Part shown: one piece after another, positions 33,326 through 42,965 of the stretch
Layout of the letters: each line of letters starts with the position of its first letter
Numbering within the stretch: the stretch's first letter is position 1
NCBI GenBank assembly: GCA_945881965.1
Contig: CAMCVS010000016.1
Location: forward strand, 1 to 51,989
Reading direction: 5' to 3'
DNA: 51,989 bases
Source: Paracoccus haematequi
Lineage (GTDB): Bacteria > Pseudomonadota > Alphaproteobacteria > Rhodobacterales > Rhodobacteraceae
Position numbers and translations under genes: made by a program
Notes under the pieces: generated by a model
What the model saw: the letters and a program-made list of their open reading frames with translations, nothing else
Told to the model about the DNA's origin: nothing
Databases searched by the model: none

Positions 33326-34368
33326 TCGCGGATCGCCTCAAAGGGGTCATCCTCGGCCAGCGCCAGATCCCATTGGAACATCTCCCAGGTGCGTTCCATG
33401 TGGTCCGGCAAGGGCGCGGTGAAATGCATCACGCGGCGGGTCATCGGATGTTCCACGCTCAGACGGCGGGCATGCAACTGCATCTTGCGGCTGATGTCGC
33501 CGCCCATGACCGCCCCCCAGCCGTCGCCCAGATTTTCCTGCCCCGACCCGCCATATTTGCCGTCACCCGCAATCGGATGGCCCAATTCGGCCATATGCGC
33601 GCGCAACTGATGCGTCCGCCCTGTCACGGGTTCCATCGCCACCCAGGCGCAGCGCCGCCCGACCGACGAAATCACCGAATAATCCGTCACCGCGCGTTTC
33701 GCGCCCGGTGTGCGGTCCACCTCGGCGGGGTGGATGCATTGCATCTTTTCACCCTCGCCCGCCGCGCCATGACCCGGTGCCTTGATCAGCCCGTATTTGA
33801 TCGTGCCCTGTTTCGGCGAGGGCACGCCGGCCACCACCGCCCAGTAAATCTTGCGGGTGGCCTTGTGCCGGAACGCCGCTGTCAGCGCCGCCGCCGCCGT
33901 GCGGGTCCGCGCCATCACCAGAACGCCGGACGTGTCCTTGTCCAGCCGGTGCACCAGCCGTGGCTTGTCGTCCAATCCGAACCGCAGCGCATCGGACAGC
34001 GCGTCCAGATGGCGCAGCGTCTTGGACCCGCCCTGCACCGCCAGCCCCGCCGGTTTGTTCAGCACCAGCATATGATCGTCGCGCCACAGCACACAGGACT
34101 GGATCATCTTGACGTCAGCGGCTGAAATACGCATCCCCCCCGGAACCTCGGGCGGCGGCGTGTCGGGCAGGGGCGGCACCCGCACCGTCATGCCGATCTC
34201 GACCCGGTCCGATGCCTTGGCCCGCGCGCCATCCAGACGCAATTCGCCCTTGCGGCAGATTTTCTCGATCACCACCTGGCTTATCTGCGGAAAACGCCGT
34301 TTCAGCCAACGGTCGAGCCGCTGCCCGCCATCATCCTCGCCGACCGTGATCACCTGCACACCCGTCAT
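33322..34368 (-). CDS. rluC: 23S rRNA pseudouridine synthase, RluA family (RluC-like)
   Basis: A 348-residue enzyme with an N-terminal S4 RNA-binding domain (LDRWLKRRFPQISQVVIEK, about 18-36) and the RluA-type catalytic motif HRLDKDTSGVLVMAR containing the catalytic aspartate. TGRTHQLRAHMAELGHPI near the end is typical. RluC makes pseudouridines 955, 2504 and 2580 in E. coli; RluD is the alternative. The start overlaps the crcB stop by four bases. Confidence 0.88.
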   Translation of the reverse strand: MTGVQVITVGEDDGGQRLDRWLKRRFPQISQVVIEKICRKGELRLDGARAKASDRVEIGMTVRVPPLPDTPPPEVPGGMRISAADVKMIQSCVLWRDDHMLVLNKPAGLAVQGGSKTLRHLDALSDALRFGLDDKPRLVHRLDKDTSGVLVMARTRTAAAALTAAFRHKATRKIYWAVVAGVPSPKQGTIKYGLIKAPGHGAAGEGEKMQCIHPAEVDRTPGAKRAVTDYSVISSVGRRCAWVAMEPVTGRTHQLRAHMAELGHPIAGDGKYGGSGQENLGDGWGAVMGGDISRKMQLHARRLSVEHPMTRRVMHFTAPLPDHMERTWEMFQWDLALAEDDPFEAIRE

Positions 34369-34742
34369 GTCAGCGTCCCCCGCATCATCATCAGCCCCGC
34401 CGCGCAGGCGCCCAGCGACAGCACCACCGACAGCACGACATACAACGCCGCCGTGCCGAAACGGCCATCTTCCATCAACCGCAGCGCGTCCAGCGAGAAC
34501 GCCGAGAACGTGGTGAACCCGCCCAGAATGCCCGTGATCAGGAACGGTGCTGCGGGATGCGCCTTTGGCCCCAACAGCAGCGCGGCCAGCATCCCCATCA
34601 CCAGCGATCCTGCGACATTCACTGCCAAGGTGCCCACAGGAAACCCCGTGCCAAAGGCGCGCGTGGTCCCGGTCACCACCAGAAACCGGGCTGCGGCACC
34701 GATGGCACCGCCCAAAGCGACCTGAAGCAGCGTCATGATCAT
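34365..34742 (-). CDS. crcB: Fluoride exporter CrcB/Fluc
   Basis: A small four-helix membrane protein that exports fluoride as a dimer. Family motifs are VALGGAIGAAARF, GTLAVNVAGS (with the conserved asparagine) and GGFTTFSAFS. From the chosen ATG it is 125 residues; an ATG two codons later and upstream ATG/GTG codons are also possible because none has a strong ribosome site. No fluoride riboswitch was seen; the gene is embedded between rarA and rluC and reads from the rarA transcript. Confidence 0.88.
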   Translation of the reverse strand: MIMTLLQVALGGAIGAAARFLVVTGTTRAFGTGFPVGTLAVNVAGSLVMGMLAALLLGPKAHPAAPFLITGILGGFTTFSAFSLDALRLMEDGRFGTAALYVVLSVVLSLGACAAGLMMMRGTLT

Positions 34743-34773
34743 GCGCGTCTCGTCGCCCGCATGGCGGATCATG

Positions 34774-36084
34774 TCAAGCACCGCTCTTGGCGCGGTCCGC
34801 CCGTGCCTTGGCGAACCAGTCCAGCCGCTTTTTCAACTCGCGTTCGAACCCGCGTTCGACGGGCTGGTAATAGGCCCCGCGCGCCATCGTATCGGGGAAA
34901 TAGTTCTGCCCAGAAAACGCATCCGGCGCGTCGTGGTCATAGGCATAGCCCGCGCCATAGCCCTGATCCTGCATCATCTTGGTTGGCGCGTTCAGGATAT
35001 GCCTGGGCGGCGGTTCCGACCCGTAACGGCGCGCAGCGTCCTGCGCCGCTTTCCACGCCACGTAAACCGCGTTCGATTTCGGCGCGAGCGCCAGATAGGT
35101 CACCGCGCCCGCCAGCGCCAATTCGCCCTCGGGGCTGCCCAACCGTTCATAGGTTTCCCAGGCGTCCCGGCAGATCGCCTGCGCCTGCGGATCAGCGAGC
35201 GCGATATCCTCGACCGCCATCCGCAAGATGCGCCGCGCGAGGTATCGCGGGTCTTCGCCCCCCGCCAACATCCGCGCCAGCCAATACAGCGCGGCATCCG
35301 GGTCCGACCCGCGCACCGATTTGTGCAGCGCGGAAATCAGATTGTAATGCTCATCGCCGGATTTGTCGTATTTCGCCGCCCGCTTTGCCAGCCGCTTGGA
35401 CAACGCGTCGCGCGTGATGGGCGCGTCGCCCCAGCCTGCCACCTGTTCCACAAGGTTGAGGCAGGCCCGCCCGTCACCATCCGCCATGTCGATCAACGCC
35501 ACCCGCGCGTCAGATGTCAGCGGCAGTGCGCGGCCCAGATCGGCCTCCGCCCGCGCGATCAGGTTTTCCAGATCAGCGGGCGTTAATCGCGTCAGCACCA
35601 ACACCTGTGCGCGACTGAGCAGCGCGGCGTTCAGTTCAAACGACGGGTTTTCCGTGGTCGCGCCCACCAGCAGGATGGTGCCGTCTTCCATATGCGGCAG
35701 AAACCCGTCCTGCTGCGCCTTGTTGAAACGGTGGATTTCATCGACGAACAACAGCGTGCCGCGCCCCTGCCCGCGCTGCATCCGCGCGGTGTCGAACACG
35801 CGGCGCAAGTCCGGGACGCCGGTGAAAATCGCGCTGATCTGCACGAAATGCCGGTCGGTCGCATCCGCCAACAGCCGCGCAATCGTGGTCTTGCCCACAC
35901 CCGGCGGCCCCCAGAGGATCAGCGACCCCAGCGTGCCCGCCGCCAGCATCGCGCCCAACGGGCCGTCGGGCCCCAGCACCTGATCCTGGCCGATCACCTC
36001 GGCCAAGGCGCGCGGCCGCAACCGATCCGCCAAGGGGCGCGGGGCCGCGGCGGCGGCGGGGCTGGCGAAAAGGTCGTCGGTCAT
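34774..36084 (-). CDS. rarA: Replication-associated recombination protein RarA (MgsA)
   Basis: AAA+ ATPase that acts at stalled replication forks. The 436-residue protein has Walker A GPPGVGKTT, Walker B FVDEIHRF, sensor GATTENPSFELN, and the C-terminal tetramerisation region with PPRHILNAPTKMM and GYGAGYAYDHD. The start MTDDLFASP fits RarA; an open frame further upstream is not likely to be used. First gene of a five-gene unit, divergent from the DCC gene. Confidence 0.94.
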   Translation of the reverse strand: MTDDLFASPAAAAAPRPLADRLRPRALAEVIGQDQVLGPDGPLGAMLAAGTLGSLILWGPPGVGKTTIARLLADATDRHFVQISAIFTGVPDLRRVFDTARMQRGQGRGTLLFVDEIHRFNKAQQDGFLPHMEDGTILLVGATTENPSFELNAALLSRAQVLVLTRLTPADLENLIARAEADLGRALPLTSDARVALIDMADGDGRACLNLVEQVAGWGDAPITRDALSKRLAKRAAKYDKSGDEHYNLISALHKSVRGSDPDAALYWLARMLAGGEDPRYLARRILRMAVEDIALADPQAQAICRDAWETYERLGSPEGELALAGAVTYLALAPKSNAVYVAWKAAQDAARRYGSEPPPRHILNAPTKMMQDQGYGAGYAYDHDAPDAFSGQNYFPDTMARGAYYQPVERGFERELKKRLDWFAKARADRAKSGA

Positions 36085-36188
36085 CTGATGCTCCGGGCGG
36101 GCCCGCGCGGGGTGCCCTGCGACAAACCAGCGGTTGCCGGACGTGCCCCCGCGGCTAGATGCAGACCAGAATAACGAGGGGTCATGCG

Positions 36189-36605
36189 ATGTCCACTGTC
36201 CTGCCTGCTGACGCAATCGTCACCACCCGCGCGCTGTATAATGGTGATTGCCCGATCTGCGACGCCGAGATGTGCCATTACGCGGCCTATGCGCAGGGGG
36301 CCAGACTGTCGGTTGCGTTTGATGACCTGACCCAGATCGACCTCGCCACCTGGGGCGTCACCGAGGATGCCGCCACGCGGCTGCTGCATGTGCTGCATGA
36401 CGGCAAGCTGCATGTCGGGTTCGATGCGTTTCTGGTGCTTTGGGCGCAACTGCCGCGCTATGCCTGGGCCGCGCGGGTCTGCCGGACGCCGGGGCTGTAT
36501 CAGGTGCTGGACTGGGGATATGAACACGTCGTTGCGCGTTACATTTACCAGCGGCACCTGCGGCGCAAGGCGCGCGGGTTGGTGCGACCGGGGCGGGCCG
36601 CATGA
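36189..36605 (+). CDS. DCC-type thiol-disulfide oxidoreductase-like protein (DUF393)
   Basis: A 138-residue protein with the DUF393 signature YNGDCPICDAEM near the N-terminus, that is, a D-C-x-x-C thioredoxin-like active site, followed by FDAFLVLWAQLPRYAW and a helical end. Function is unknown; a redox role is assumed from the motif. The start at MSTVLPADA is chosen at the ATG close to the conserved core. It ends at a hairpin shared with the ribosomal operon. Confidence 0.82.
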   Translation: MSTVLPADAIVTTRALYNGDCPICDAEMCHYAAYAQGARLSVAFDDLTQIDLATWGVTEDAATRLLHVLHDGKLHVGFDAFLVLWAQLPRYAWAARVCRTPGLYQVLDWGYEHVVARYIYQRHLRRKARGLVRPGRAA

Positions 36606-36609
36606 CAAA

Positions 36610-36631
36610 CCCCGCTGGGGGACCAGCGGGG
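36610..36631 (-). terminator. Terminator of the ribosomal superoperon
   Basis: CCCCGCTGG and its exact complement CCAGCGGGG pair around a 4-base loop; on the minus strand the stem is followed by TTTG. It lies between the convergent ends of rplQ and the DCC gene and can end both transcripts. Confidence 0.75.
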
Positions 36632-36659
36632 CTACGGGCCAGAACGGGCCAACCGTCGC

Positions 36660-37076
36660 TTATGCGGCGGCTTCTTCGGCGGCCAGACGCGCCTTGTCAT
36701 TGGCACCCTTGGCGTTCACGTCACGGTCCACAAATTCGATGATCGCCATCGGCGCCATGTCGCCATAGCGGAAACCGGCCTTCATGATGCGGACATAACC
36801 GCCCTGGCGGTCCTTGTAGCGCGGCCCGAGAATCTCGAACAGCTTGGCCACATACTGGTCCTGCTTCAACTGCGATCCGGCCATGCGGCGCGCATGCAGG
36901 TCGCCGCGCTTGCCCAGCGTGATCAGCTTTTCAACGATCGGGCGCAGTTCCTTGGCCTTGGGCAGGGTAGTCTTGATCTGCTCATGTTCGATGAGCGATC
37001 CGGCCATGTTGGCAAAAAGCGCCTTGCGGTGCTCGTGGGTGCGGTTCAGGCGGCGGTATCCGCGGGCGTGACGCAT
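36660..37076 (-). CDS. rplQ: Large ribosomal subunit protein bL17
   Basis: 138 residues, starting [20 protein letters not shown], the universal bL17 N-terminus, with a short acidic alanine tail. Last gene of the superoperon. A 177-base gap with two hairpins separates it from rpoA, longer than usual for these partners. Confidence 0.97.
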   Translation of the reverse strand: MRHARGYRRLNRTHEHRKALFANMAGSLIEHEQIKTTLPKAKELRPIVEKLITLGKRGDLHARRMAGSQLKQDQYVAKLFEILGPRYKDRQGGYVRIMKAGFRYGDMAPMAIIEFVDRDVNAKGANDKARLAAEEAAA

Positions 37077-37187
37077 GATTATTCTCCGTAGCTTTTTATA
37101 CTTTGTATTGTGATCCGTGCGTGCGGGCCACTTTGTTGGGGCGGAATTGCCCGGGTCGGGACAGGTGTCGTTTCGTTCGTCAGGGGT

Positions 37188-37247
37188 GATGGGTGACAAG
37201 CACCCATCCTACGCGGCGTCCGTAGGGTGGGTGATCTTCACCCACCC
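37188..37247. repeat. Two hairpins with GTAGGGTGGGT element, rpoA-rplQ gap
   Basis: GATGGGTG/CACCCATC (37188-37195 and 37201-37208, 5-base loop) is followed by GGGTGGGTGA/TCACCCACCC (37225-37234 and 37238-37247, 3-base loop), which starts within CGTAGGGTGGGT. The same core appears at 42159 and 46601. The pair sits directly after the rpoA stop and may lower or stabilise rplQ read-through. Confidence 0.7.
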
Positions 37248-37253
37248 CCTATC

Positions 37254-38270
37254 TCAGAACGCGTCTTCGTATTTCTTGGCCAGTTCTTCGATGTTCTCCG
37301 GCGGCCAATCCTCGACGTCCATGCCCAGATGCAGGCCCATGCCCGACAGCACTTCCTTGATTTCGTTCAGGGACTTGCGGCCAAAGTTCGGCGTGCGCAG
37401 CATTTCGGCTTCGGTTTTCTGGATCAGATCGCCGATATAGACGATGTTGTCGTTCTTGAGGCAGTTGGCCGAACGCACCGACAGTTCCAGCTCATCGACC
37501 TTCTTCAGCAGCAGCGGGTTGAATTCCAGACCGTCATCCAGATCGGACTTCAGCGAAGATTCGGGTTCGTCAAAGTTCACGAACACCTGCAACTGGTCCT
37601 GCAGGATGCGCGCGGCATAGGCCACCGCGTCCTCAGGCGTCAGCGAGCCGTCGGTTTCCACCTTGAGCGTCAGACGGTCGAGGTCAAGGTTCTGGCCCTC
37701 GCGGGTCGGCTGCACCTCATAGCTGACCTTCTTGATCGGCGAAAAGATCGCGTCGATCGGGATCAGGCCAATCGGCGCATCCTCGGGGCGGTTCTTGTCG
37801 GCGGCGACATAGCCCTTGCCGTTGTTCACGGTCAGTTCCATGTAAACGCTGGCCCCGTCATCCAGGTGGCAGATGACGTGCTCTTTGTTCAGCACCTCGA
37901 TGCCTGCCGTGGTGGCGATATCGCCCGCGACCACAACGCCCGGACCCTTGGCGGAAATCGACACCCGCTTGGGGCCTTCGACGTCCATCTTCAGGCCGAT
38001 GCCCTTGAGGTTCAGGATGATGTCGGTCACATCCTCGCGGACGCCCGGCACCGACGAAAACTCGTGCAGCACGTTGTCGATCTGCACCGAGGTGATCGCG
38101 GCGCCTTGCAGCGACGACAGCAAAACCCGGCGCAATGCGTTGCCCAGCGTCAGACCGAACCCGCGTTCCAGCGGTTCGGCGACCAGCGTGGCCTGACGGT
38201 GCGGATCATTGCCCGCCTTGGTGTCCAGTTGTCCCGGCTTGATCAGTTCGGACCAGTTTTTATGGATCAT
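37254..38270 (-). CDS. rpoA: RNA polymerase alpha subunit
   Basis: 338 residues, the normal alphaproteobacterial length. The N-terminal assembly domain (with [17 protein letters not shown]) and the C-terminal DNA-binding domain ([19 protein letters not shown] with the helix [13 protein letters not shown]) are both complete. The start [12 protein letters not shown] is conserved; an earlier frame extension is ignored. A 117-base gap with an imperfect hairpin precedes it. Confidence 0.97.
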   Translation of the reverse strand: MIHKNWSELIKPGQLDTKAGNDPHRQATLVAEPLERGFGLTLGNALRRVLLSSLQGAAITSVQIDNVLHEFSSVPGVREDVTDIILNLKGIGLKMDVEGPKRVSISAKGPGVVVAGDIATTAGIEVLNKEHVICHLDDGASVYMELTVNNGKGYVAADKNRPEDAPIGLIPIDAIFSPIKKVSYEVQPTREGQNLDLDRLTLKVETDGSLTPEDAVAYAARILQDQLQVFVNFDEPESSLKSDLDDGLEFNPLLLKKVDELELSVRSANCLKNDNIVYIGDLIQKTEAEMLRTPNFGRKSLNEIKEVLSGMGLHLGMDVEDWPPENIEELAKKYEDAF

Positions 38271-38339
38271 GAGTCCCTCCATTCCAGCGGTGCCCCCATG
38301 TCCCGAAGGGCACAGCACCCGAGGTTGTAAAACGACGAT

Positions 38340-38371
38340 CCGGGACCCCACCAGACGCGGTGGAATCCCGG
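38340..38371. repeat. Hairpin in rpsK-rpoA gap
   Basis: CCGGGA and TCCCGG form the outer stem and CCACC with GGTGG the inner stem, with a small internal loop and a 6-base apex. It lies 17 bases after the rpsK stop and could be a processing or attenuation site. Confidence 0.5.
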
Positions 38372-38387
38372 CAAACAGGTCAAAAGA

Positions 38388-38780
38388 TCAGACGCGGCGA
38401 CGCTTTGGCGGACGGCAGCCATTATGTGCCATCGGCGTCACATCGCGGATCGAGGTGATCTGGAACCCGACCGAGGCCAGCGCGCGCAGCGCCGATTCGC
38501 GTCCCGATCCGGGCCCCTGCACTTCGACTTCGAGCGTCTTGACGCCGTGTTCCTGGGCCTTGCGACCAGCATCTTCGGCCGCCATCTGGGCCGCGTAGGG
38601 CGTCGATTTGCGCGACCCCTTGAAGCCCATGGTGCCCGAGGACGACCAGGAAATCGCATTGCCCTGCACATCCGAAATCAGGATCTTGGTATTGTTGAAC
38701 GAAGAGTTCACATGCGCAACGCCAGAGGCGATGTTCTTGGAAACCTTCTTTTTGCCGCCACGGCGGGTATCACGTGCCAT
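38388..38780 (-). CDS. rpsK: Small ribosomal subunit protein uS11
   Basis: 130 residues with [36 protein letters not shown] and the [11 protein letters not shown]-terminus, all diagnostic. It forms part of the 30S platform near the mRNA exit. Starts 15 bases after rpsM. Confidence 0.98.
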   Translation of the reverse strand: MARDTRRGGKKKVSKNIASGVAHVNSSFNNTKILISDVQGNAISWSSSGTMGFKGSRKSTPYAAQMAAEDAGRKAQEHGVKTLEVEVQGPGSGRESALRALASVGFQITSIRDVTPMAHNGCRPPKRRRV

Positions 38781-38795
38781 ATTGCCAGCCCTCCC

Positions 38796-39164
38796 TTACT
38801 TCTTCTTGCCGGCGATGGCCTTTGCGGGGCCCTTGCGCGTGCGTGCGTTGGTGTGGGTGCGCTGGCCGCGCACGGGCAGGCCCTTGCGGTGACGCAGGCC
38901 GCGATAGCAGCCCAGATCCATCAGACGCTTGATGTTCATCGTGACTTCGCGGCGCAAATCGCCTTCGACAGTCAGGTTGGCGTCGATGTATTCGCGGATC
39001 GCCAGCACTTCGGCATCCGAAAGATCATTCACGCGACGGTTCTCGGCGATCTTGGTTGCTTCGCAGATTTGCTTGGCAATAAAGGGGCCGATGCCGGTGA
39101 TATAAGTAAGCGCAATTGGAACCCGCTTTGCAGTCGGGATGTTCACGCCAGCGATACGTGCCAC
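38796..39164 (-). CDS. rpsM: Small ribosomal subunit protein uS13
   Basis: 122 residues beginning (M)[14 protein letters not shown] with a GTG start preceded by AAAGGACG; the frame extends upstream but conservation begins here. It contacts tRNA and bridges the subunits. [19 protein letters not shown] near the end is diagnostic. A 224-base gap with a hairpin separates it from adk. Confidence 0.97.
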   Translation of the reverse strand: MARIAGVNIPTAKRVPIALTYITGIGPFIAKQICEATKIAENRRVNDLSDAEVLAIREYIDANLTVEGDLRREVTMNIKRLMDLGCYRGLRHRKGLPVRGQRTHTNARTRKGPAKAIAGKKK

Positions 39165-39343
39165 GTTCAGTCGTCCTTTCGTTGCGGTTCCGTAATTCCA
39201 GAACCTTTTTTCACAACTTCGGCCACGGGTATGCCCCGCAGGCCGCCGCTGATGAGGTGATCCAAAACCATTGGGCAAAAGCCCGCAGAGAATCAGTATC
39301 TCGGCAGAGATAGGGTTCGGTATGGAGTTTTACTGTGATCGTC

Positions 39344-39379
39344 AAGGCCGCGCGCACCGGATCGCGCAATCACGGCCTT
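39344..39379 (-). repeat. Hairpin after adk
   Basis: AAGGCCG (39344-39350) and CGGCCTT (39373-39379) enclose a 22-base loop that contains a further GCGC/GCGC pair. It starts ten bases past the adk stop. No T run follows; the rest of the adk-rpsM gap shows no other clear feature. Confidence 0.4.
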
Positions 39380-39388
39380 ATGCAGCAA

Positions 39389-40045
39389 TTAGGCCGCCGT
39401 GTGATCCAAGAGGCGCGCAATTTCGGCAGCAACCGCGTCGATTTCACCAAGCCCGTCAACAACGCGCAACTGCCCCTTGGCATAGTAATACCCCGTGAGT
39501 GGCGAGGTTCTCTTGTAATATTCCATCAGGCGGGTTTTCAGGCTGTCGGCGTTGTCATCCGCGCGGCGGGTGAATGTCGCAGTCTGTCCGCAAGAGGTGC
39601 AAATGTGATCCGCCGGGATCGGCTTGGTCAGATCGTTATAGACCTCGCCGCAATTGGCGCAGGTGGACCGCGCGGTGATCCGGCTGACCAGAGCGGCGTC
39701 ATCCACCTGCATCTCGATCACGGCATCCAGTTGCTGGCCCATCTCGGCCAACAGATCGCCAAGCGCATCCGCCTGTTTCAGGGTCCGGGGAAAGCCGTCA
39801 AAGATGAATCCGCCGCCGGTATCGCCGGTCAGCTTTTCGCGGATCAGGCCGATGACGATGGCATCGGTCACCAGCTCGCCCCGGTCCATCACCTCAGCCA
39901 CCACACGGCCCATGTCGGTGCCGCTGGTGCGCGCCGCGCGCAGCATGTCGCCCGTGGACAGTTGCACCATGTTGCGCGTCTCGGACAACAGCCGCGCCTG
40001 TGTGCCCTTGCCGGCACCCGGTGGACCCAAAAGGATGATGTTCAT
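39389..40045 (-). CDS. adk: Adenylate kinase
   Basis: Interconverts AMP, ADP and ATP. The 218-residue long-form enzyme has P-loop [16 protein letters not shown], and a LID domain carrying four cysteines (CANC about residues 130-133 and CTSC about 151-154), so it is of the zinc-binding kind. The ATG at MNIILLGPP is preferred since AAAAGGGG precedes it at six bases; a TTG two codons earlier is unlikely. It follows secY by 12 bases, as in many bacteria. Confidence 0.96.
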   Translation of the reverse strand: MNIILLGPPGAGKGTQARLLSETRNMVQLSTGDMLRAARTSGTDMGRVVAEVMDRGELVTDAIVIGLIREKLTGDTGGGFIFDGFPRTLKQADALGDLLAEMGQQLDAVIEMQVDDAALVSRITARSTCANCGEVYNDLTKPIPADHICTSCGQTATFTRRADDNADSLKTRLMEYYKRTSPLTGYYYAKGQLRVVDGLGEIDAVAAEIARLLDHTAA

Positions 40046-40057
40046 CGCCAACCCCTT

Positions 40058-41428
40058 TTACCGCCGCGCAGAACCACGGGTGCTGCCCCGCTTCTTGCCC
40101 TTGCCGCGCAGTTGCGACTTTTCCAGCAAGCCTTCGTATTGATGCGCCAACAGATGGTTCTGCACCTGCTGAATCGTGTCCATCGTCACCGCCACGACGA
40201 TCAGAACCGAAGTGCCGCCGAAATAGAACGGGATCGCCAGCTGCGCGCGCAGGATTTCCGGCAACAGGCAGACCGCCGCCAGATACCCCGCCCCCAGCAC
40301 CAGAATACGGTTCACCACATATTCCAGATATGCGGCGGTCTTGTCGCCCGGACGGATACCCGGCACGAAGCCATTCTGGTTCTTCAGGTTCTCGGCCACT
40401 TCATCGGGTTTGAACGACACGTTGAAGGTATAGAAATACGCGAAAAACACGATCATCGCCGTGAAGAACAGCAGATACAGCGGCTGTCCGGGGCCGAAAT
40501 AGGCCAAGATGGTGGACATGATCGGGTTGGTCTGCTGGCCCGAAAACGCAGCAATGGTTGTCGGCAACAACAACAGCGACGAGGCAAAGATCGCCGGGAT
40601 CACGCCCGCCGGGTTCACCTTGATCGGCAGAACCGAGGATTGACCGTCATACACCTTCATCCCGACCTGACGGCGCGGATATTCGATGCGGATCTTGCGC
40701 AGGGCGCGTTCCATGAACACCACGAAGGCGATGGTGACCACCACCATGACCATCGCGATCAGGATCACCGCCGGGCTGATCGCACCGGACCGGCCTTGGG
40801 TAAAGAATTGCGCCAGCGCGGCGGGAATTTCGGCAATGATGCCGACAAAGATGATCAACGATATCCCATTCCCGATGCCGCGCGCCGTGATCTGTTCGCC
40901 CAGCCACATTAAGAACATCGTGCCGCCCACCAGCGTGATCACACAGGTCGAGATGAAGAACAGATAGGGCAGTTCCGCCTGCACGAAGCCTTCGGAATAG
41001 AGGCCAACCGACAGGCCATAGGCCTGCAACGTCGCCAGAAACACCGTGCCATAGCGGGTATACTGGTTCAGCTTCTTGCGGCCCTGTTCGCCTTCCTTCT
41101 TCAACTGCTCCATCGCGGGGACCATCGACCCCAGCAATTGCACGATGATCGAGGCCGAAATATAGGGCATGATCCCCAGCGCAAAGATGCCCATCCGCCC
41201 CAGCGCGCCGCCGGTGAACATCGACACCATGCCGCCGAGGCTCGATGACACGGTTTCCATGAAATCGCGCAGCGCGGTGCCGTCGATCCCCGGCACCGGA
41301 ATGAAGGTGCCCAGACGGTAAACGATCAACAGGCCCAGCGTGAAAAAGATGCGCTGCCGCAGGTCGGTCGCCTTGGCCAGCGCGCCCCAACTGGTGTTCG
41401 ACGCCATCTGCTCGATCTGGGATGCCAT
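40058..41428 (-). CDS. secY: Protein translocase subunit SecY
   Basis: Channel subunit of the Sec translocon, 456 residues with ten membrane segments. Motifs include LGTFIPVPGID, GGALGRMGIFALGIMPYISA, GIGNGISLIIF and the basic cytosolic C-tail RGKGKKRGSTRGSARR. The start MASQIEQMASNTSW was selected because close relatives have this N-terminus; its ribosome site is weak. The gap to rplO has two hairpins. Confidence 0.96.
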   Translation of the reverse strand: MASQIEQMASNTSWGALAKATDLRQRIFFTLGLLIVYRLGTFIPVPGIDGTALRDFMETVSSSLGGMVSMFTGGALGRMGIFALGIMPYISASIIVQLLGSMVPAMEQLKKEGEQGRKKLNQYTRYGTVFLATLQAYGLSVGLYSEGFVQAELPYLFFISTCVITLVGGTMFLMWLGEQITARGIGNGISLIIFVGIIAEIPAALAQFFTQGRSGAISPAVILIAMVMVVVTIAFVVFMERALRKIRIEYPRRQVGMKVYDGQSSVLPIKVNPAGVIPAIFASSLLLLPTTIAAFSGQQTNPIMSTILAYFGPGQPLYLLFFTAMIVFFAYFYTFNVSFKPDEVAENLKNQNGFVPGIRPGDKTAAYLEYVVNRILVLGAGYLAAVCLLPEILRAQLAIPFYFGGTSVLIVVAVTMDTIQQVQNHLLAHQYEGLLEKSQLRGKGKKRGSTRGSARR

Positions 41429-41450
41429 TGCACGTGGTCTTTCGATGCTG

Positions 41451-41525
41451 AAACGCCGCCCGGCCGTTTTCCGGAGGGCGGCGTTTGGGAAAACTGACGT
41501 GTATGTAGGGGGCCGTTGCGCCCCC
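41451..41525. repeat. Two hairpins in rplO-secY gap
   Basis: AAACGCCGCCC and its complement GGGCGGCGTTT (41451-41461 and 41476-41486) form an 11-bp stem, and GGGGGC/GCCCCC (41508-41513 and 41520-41525) a second stem. They occupy most of the 109 bases before secY and may attenuate transcription or shield mRNA ends. Confidence 0.55.
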
Positions 41526-41537
41526 CACAAGCCGAAA

Positions 41538-42062
41538 TCAGGCCGACGCCGCCGCTGCGTCCTTGTTCGCCGAAGCAGAGCCTGCCTTGGTTGGGGCAGG
41601 CAGCGGGGCCTTGACGGTCAGTGTACCGCCCGCAGCCGCAATTGCCGCGACAGCACCGGCGGACGCGCCCGTGACGTCGATGGTCAATGCCGACGTCACT
41701 TCGCCCTTGGCCAGAACGCGGATCCCGTCCAGCTTGCGCCGCACCAGGCCCGATGTCACCAGCACGTCTTCGGTGATCGGCTGGGTGCCGTCGATCTTGC
41801 CTTCGTTGATGAATTTCTGGATCAGGCCGATGTTGACCACGGCAAAGTCCAACCGGTTCGGCTTGTTAAAGCCGCGCTTCGGCAGACGCTGATAGAGCGG
41901 CATCTGCCCGCCCTCATAGCCGTTGATCGCCACGCCCGAACGGGACTTCTGGCCCTTGATCCCGCGTCCGGCGGTCTTGCCCTTGCCAGACCCCGGCCCG
42001 CGCGCGACGCGCTTTTTCTTCTTGGCCGCGCCTTCGTTGTCGGAAAGTTGATTCAGTTTCAT
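41538..42062 (-). CDS. rplO: Large ribosomal subunit protein uL15
   Basis: 174 residues starting [20 protein letters not shown], then [20 protein letters not shown] and GFEGGQMPL-like [18 protein letters not shown]. The last 20 residues are an alanine-rich extension ([13 protein letters not shown]), longer than in E. coli. Separated from rpmD by 120 bases with a palindrome. Confidence 0.97.
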   Translation of the reverse strand: MKLNQLSDNEGAAKKKKRVARGPGSGKGKTAGRGIKGQKSRSGVAINGYEGGQMPLYQRLPKRGFNKPNRLDFAVVNIGLIQKFINEGKIDGTQPITEDVLVTSGLVRRKLDGIRVLAKGEVTSALTIDVTGASAGAVAAIAAAGGTLTVKAPLPAPTKAGSASANKDAAAASA

Positions 42063-42152
42063 GTCGCTGTCTCCTTGCCGGAAAACCCGCCCCAGCGACG
42101 GAACGGGCACACGGCGTTGCGGGTTAAAGCACCCCCCGGCAGGCCGGAAAGC

Positions 42153-42177
42153 GCGTAGGGTGGGTCATTGACCCACC
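42153..42177. repeat. GTAGGGTGGGT palindrome, rpmD-rplO gap
   Basis: GGTGGGTCA and TGACCCACC (42159-42167 and 42169-42177) form a nearly gapless palindrome that begins with CGTAGGG. It lies just after the rpmD stop on the coding strand and belongs to the same family as the elements at 37221 and 46601. Confidence 0.7.
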
Positions 42178-42182
42178 GCTGC

Positions 42183-42377
42183 TCAGACTTCGCGTTCCTC
42201 GATGATCCGCACGAGGTGGGGAATGGAATTGACCATCCCGCGCACCGACGGCGTATCTTCAAGTTCGCGGGTCTTGTGCGGCTTGTTCAGGCCCAGCCCG
42301 ATCAGCGTGCGACGCTGGATATCGGGACGGCGGCAGGGCGAAGCAATCTGCTTCACCACGATCGTTTTCTTGGTCAT
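42183..42377 (-). CDS. rpmD: Large ribosomal subunit protein uL30
   Basis: 64 residues: [15 protein letters not shown], then [20 protein letters not shown] and [14 protein letters not shown], matching uL30. It starts 11 bases after rpsE. Confidence 0.97.
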   Translation of the reverse strand: MTKKTIVVKQIASPCRRPDIQRRTLIGLGLNKPHKTRELEDTPSVRGMVNSIPHLVRIIEEREV

Positions 42378-42388
42378 GGTCCCGCTCC

Positions 42389-42952
42389 TTATGCGTCGAC
42401 GGCTTCCGCCGCCTCAACAGGTTTGTTCAGGATTTCCGCCACCTTCTTGCCGCGACGCTGCGCGACCTGACGGGGGCTTTGTTCCTTTTTCAGACCATCA
42501 ATCGTGGCGCGGATCATGTTGTAGGGGTTGGTGGACCCCAACGACTTGGACACCACGTCCTTCAGGCCCAGCATTTCGAACACGGCGCGCATCGGACCGC
42601 CGGCGATGATGCCGGTGCCTTCCGGGGCAGCGCGCATCACGACCTTGCCCGCGCCATGGCGGCCTTCCATGTCATGGTGCAACGTGCGGCCATCGCGCAG
42701 CGCGACGCGGAACATCTGGCGCTTGGCCTGTTCGGTCGCCTTGCGGATCGCCTCGGGCACTTCTTTCGCCTTGCCCTTGCCGAACCCGACGCGGCCCTTC
42801 TGGTCACCCACGACCACAAGTGCCGCAAAGCCGAAACGCTTGCCGCCCTTTACGGTCTTGGACACGCGGTTGATCGCGACCAGACGATCAGCGAATTCCG
42901 GCGTGGCCTCTTCGCGGTCGCGACGGTCGCGGCGGTTGTCATCTCTTGCCAT
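42389..42952 (-). CDS. rpsE: Small ribosomal subunit protein uS5
   Basis: 187 residues with the S5 RNA-binding domain [20 protein letters not shown] and [16 protein letters not shown]. It contributes to translational accuracy and mRNA entry. The acidic/basic N-terminus ([13 protein letters not shown]) is a short alphaproteobacterial extension. Confidence 0.98.
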   Translation of the reverse strand: MARDDNRRDRRDREEATPEFADRLVAINRVSKTVKGGKRFGFAALVVVGDQKGRVGFGKGKAKEVPEAIRKATEQAKRQMFRVALRDGRTLHHDMEGRHGAGKVVMRAAPEGTGIIAGGPMRAVFEMLGLKDVVSKSLGSTNPYNMIRATIDGLKKEQSPRQVAQRRGKKVAEILNKPVEAAEAVDA

Positions 42953-42965
42953 CTTGATCGCTCCC

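Noticed and set aside
34743-34781. Fluoride riboswitch before crcB
   Set aside because: crcB starts within about 30 bases of the rarA stop, leaving no room for the known aptamer, and no similar fold is seen.
39335-40912. 525-codon plus-strand frame over adk and secY
   Set aside because: Antisense to two conserved genes, with histidine- and arginine-rich translation and no motif.
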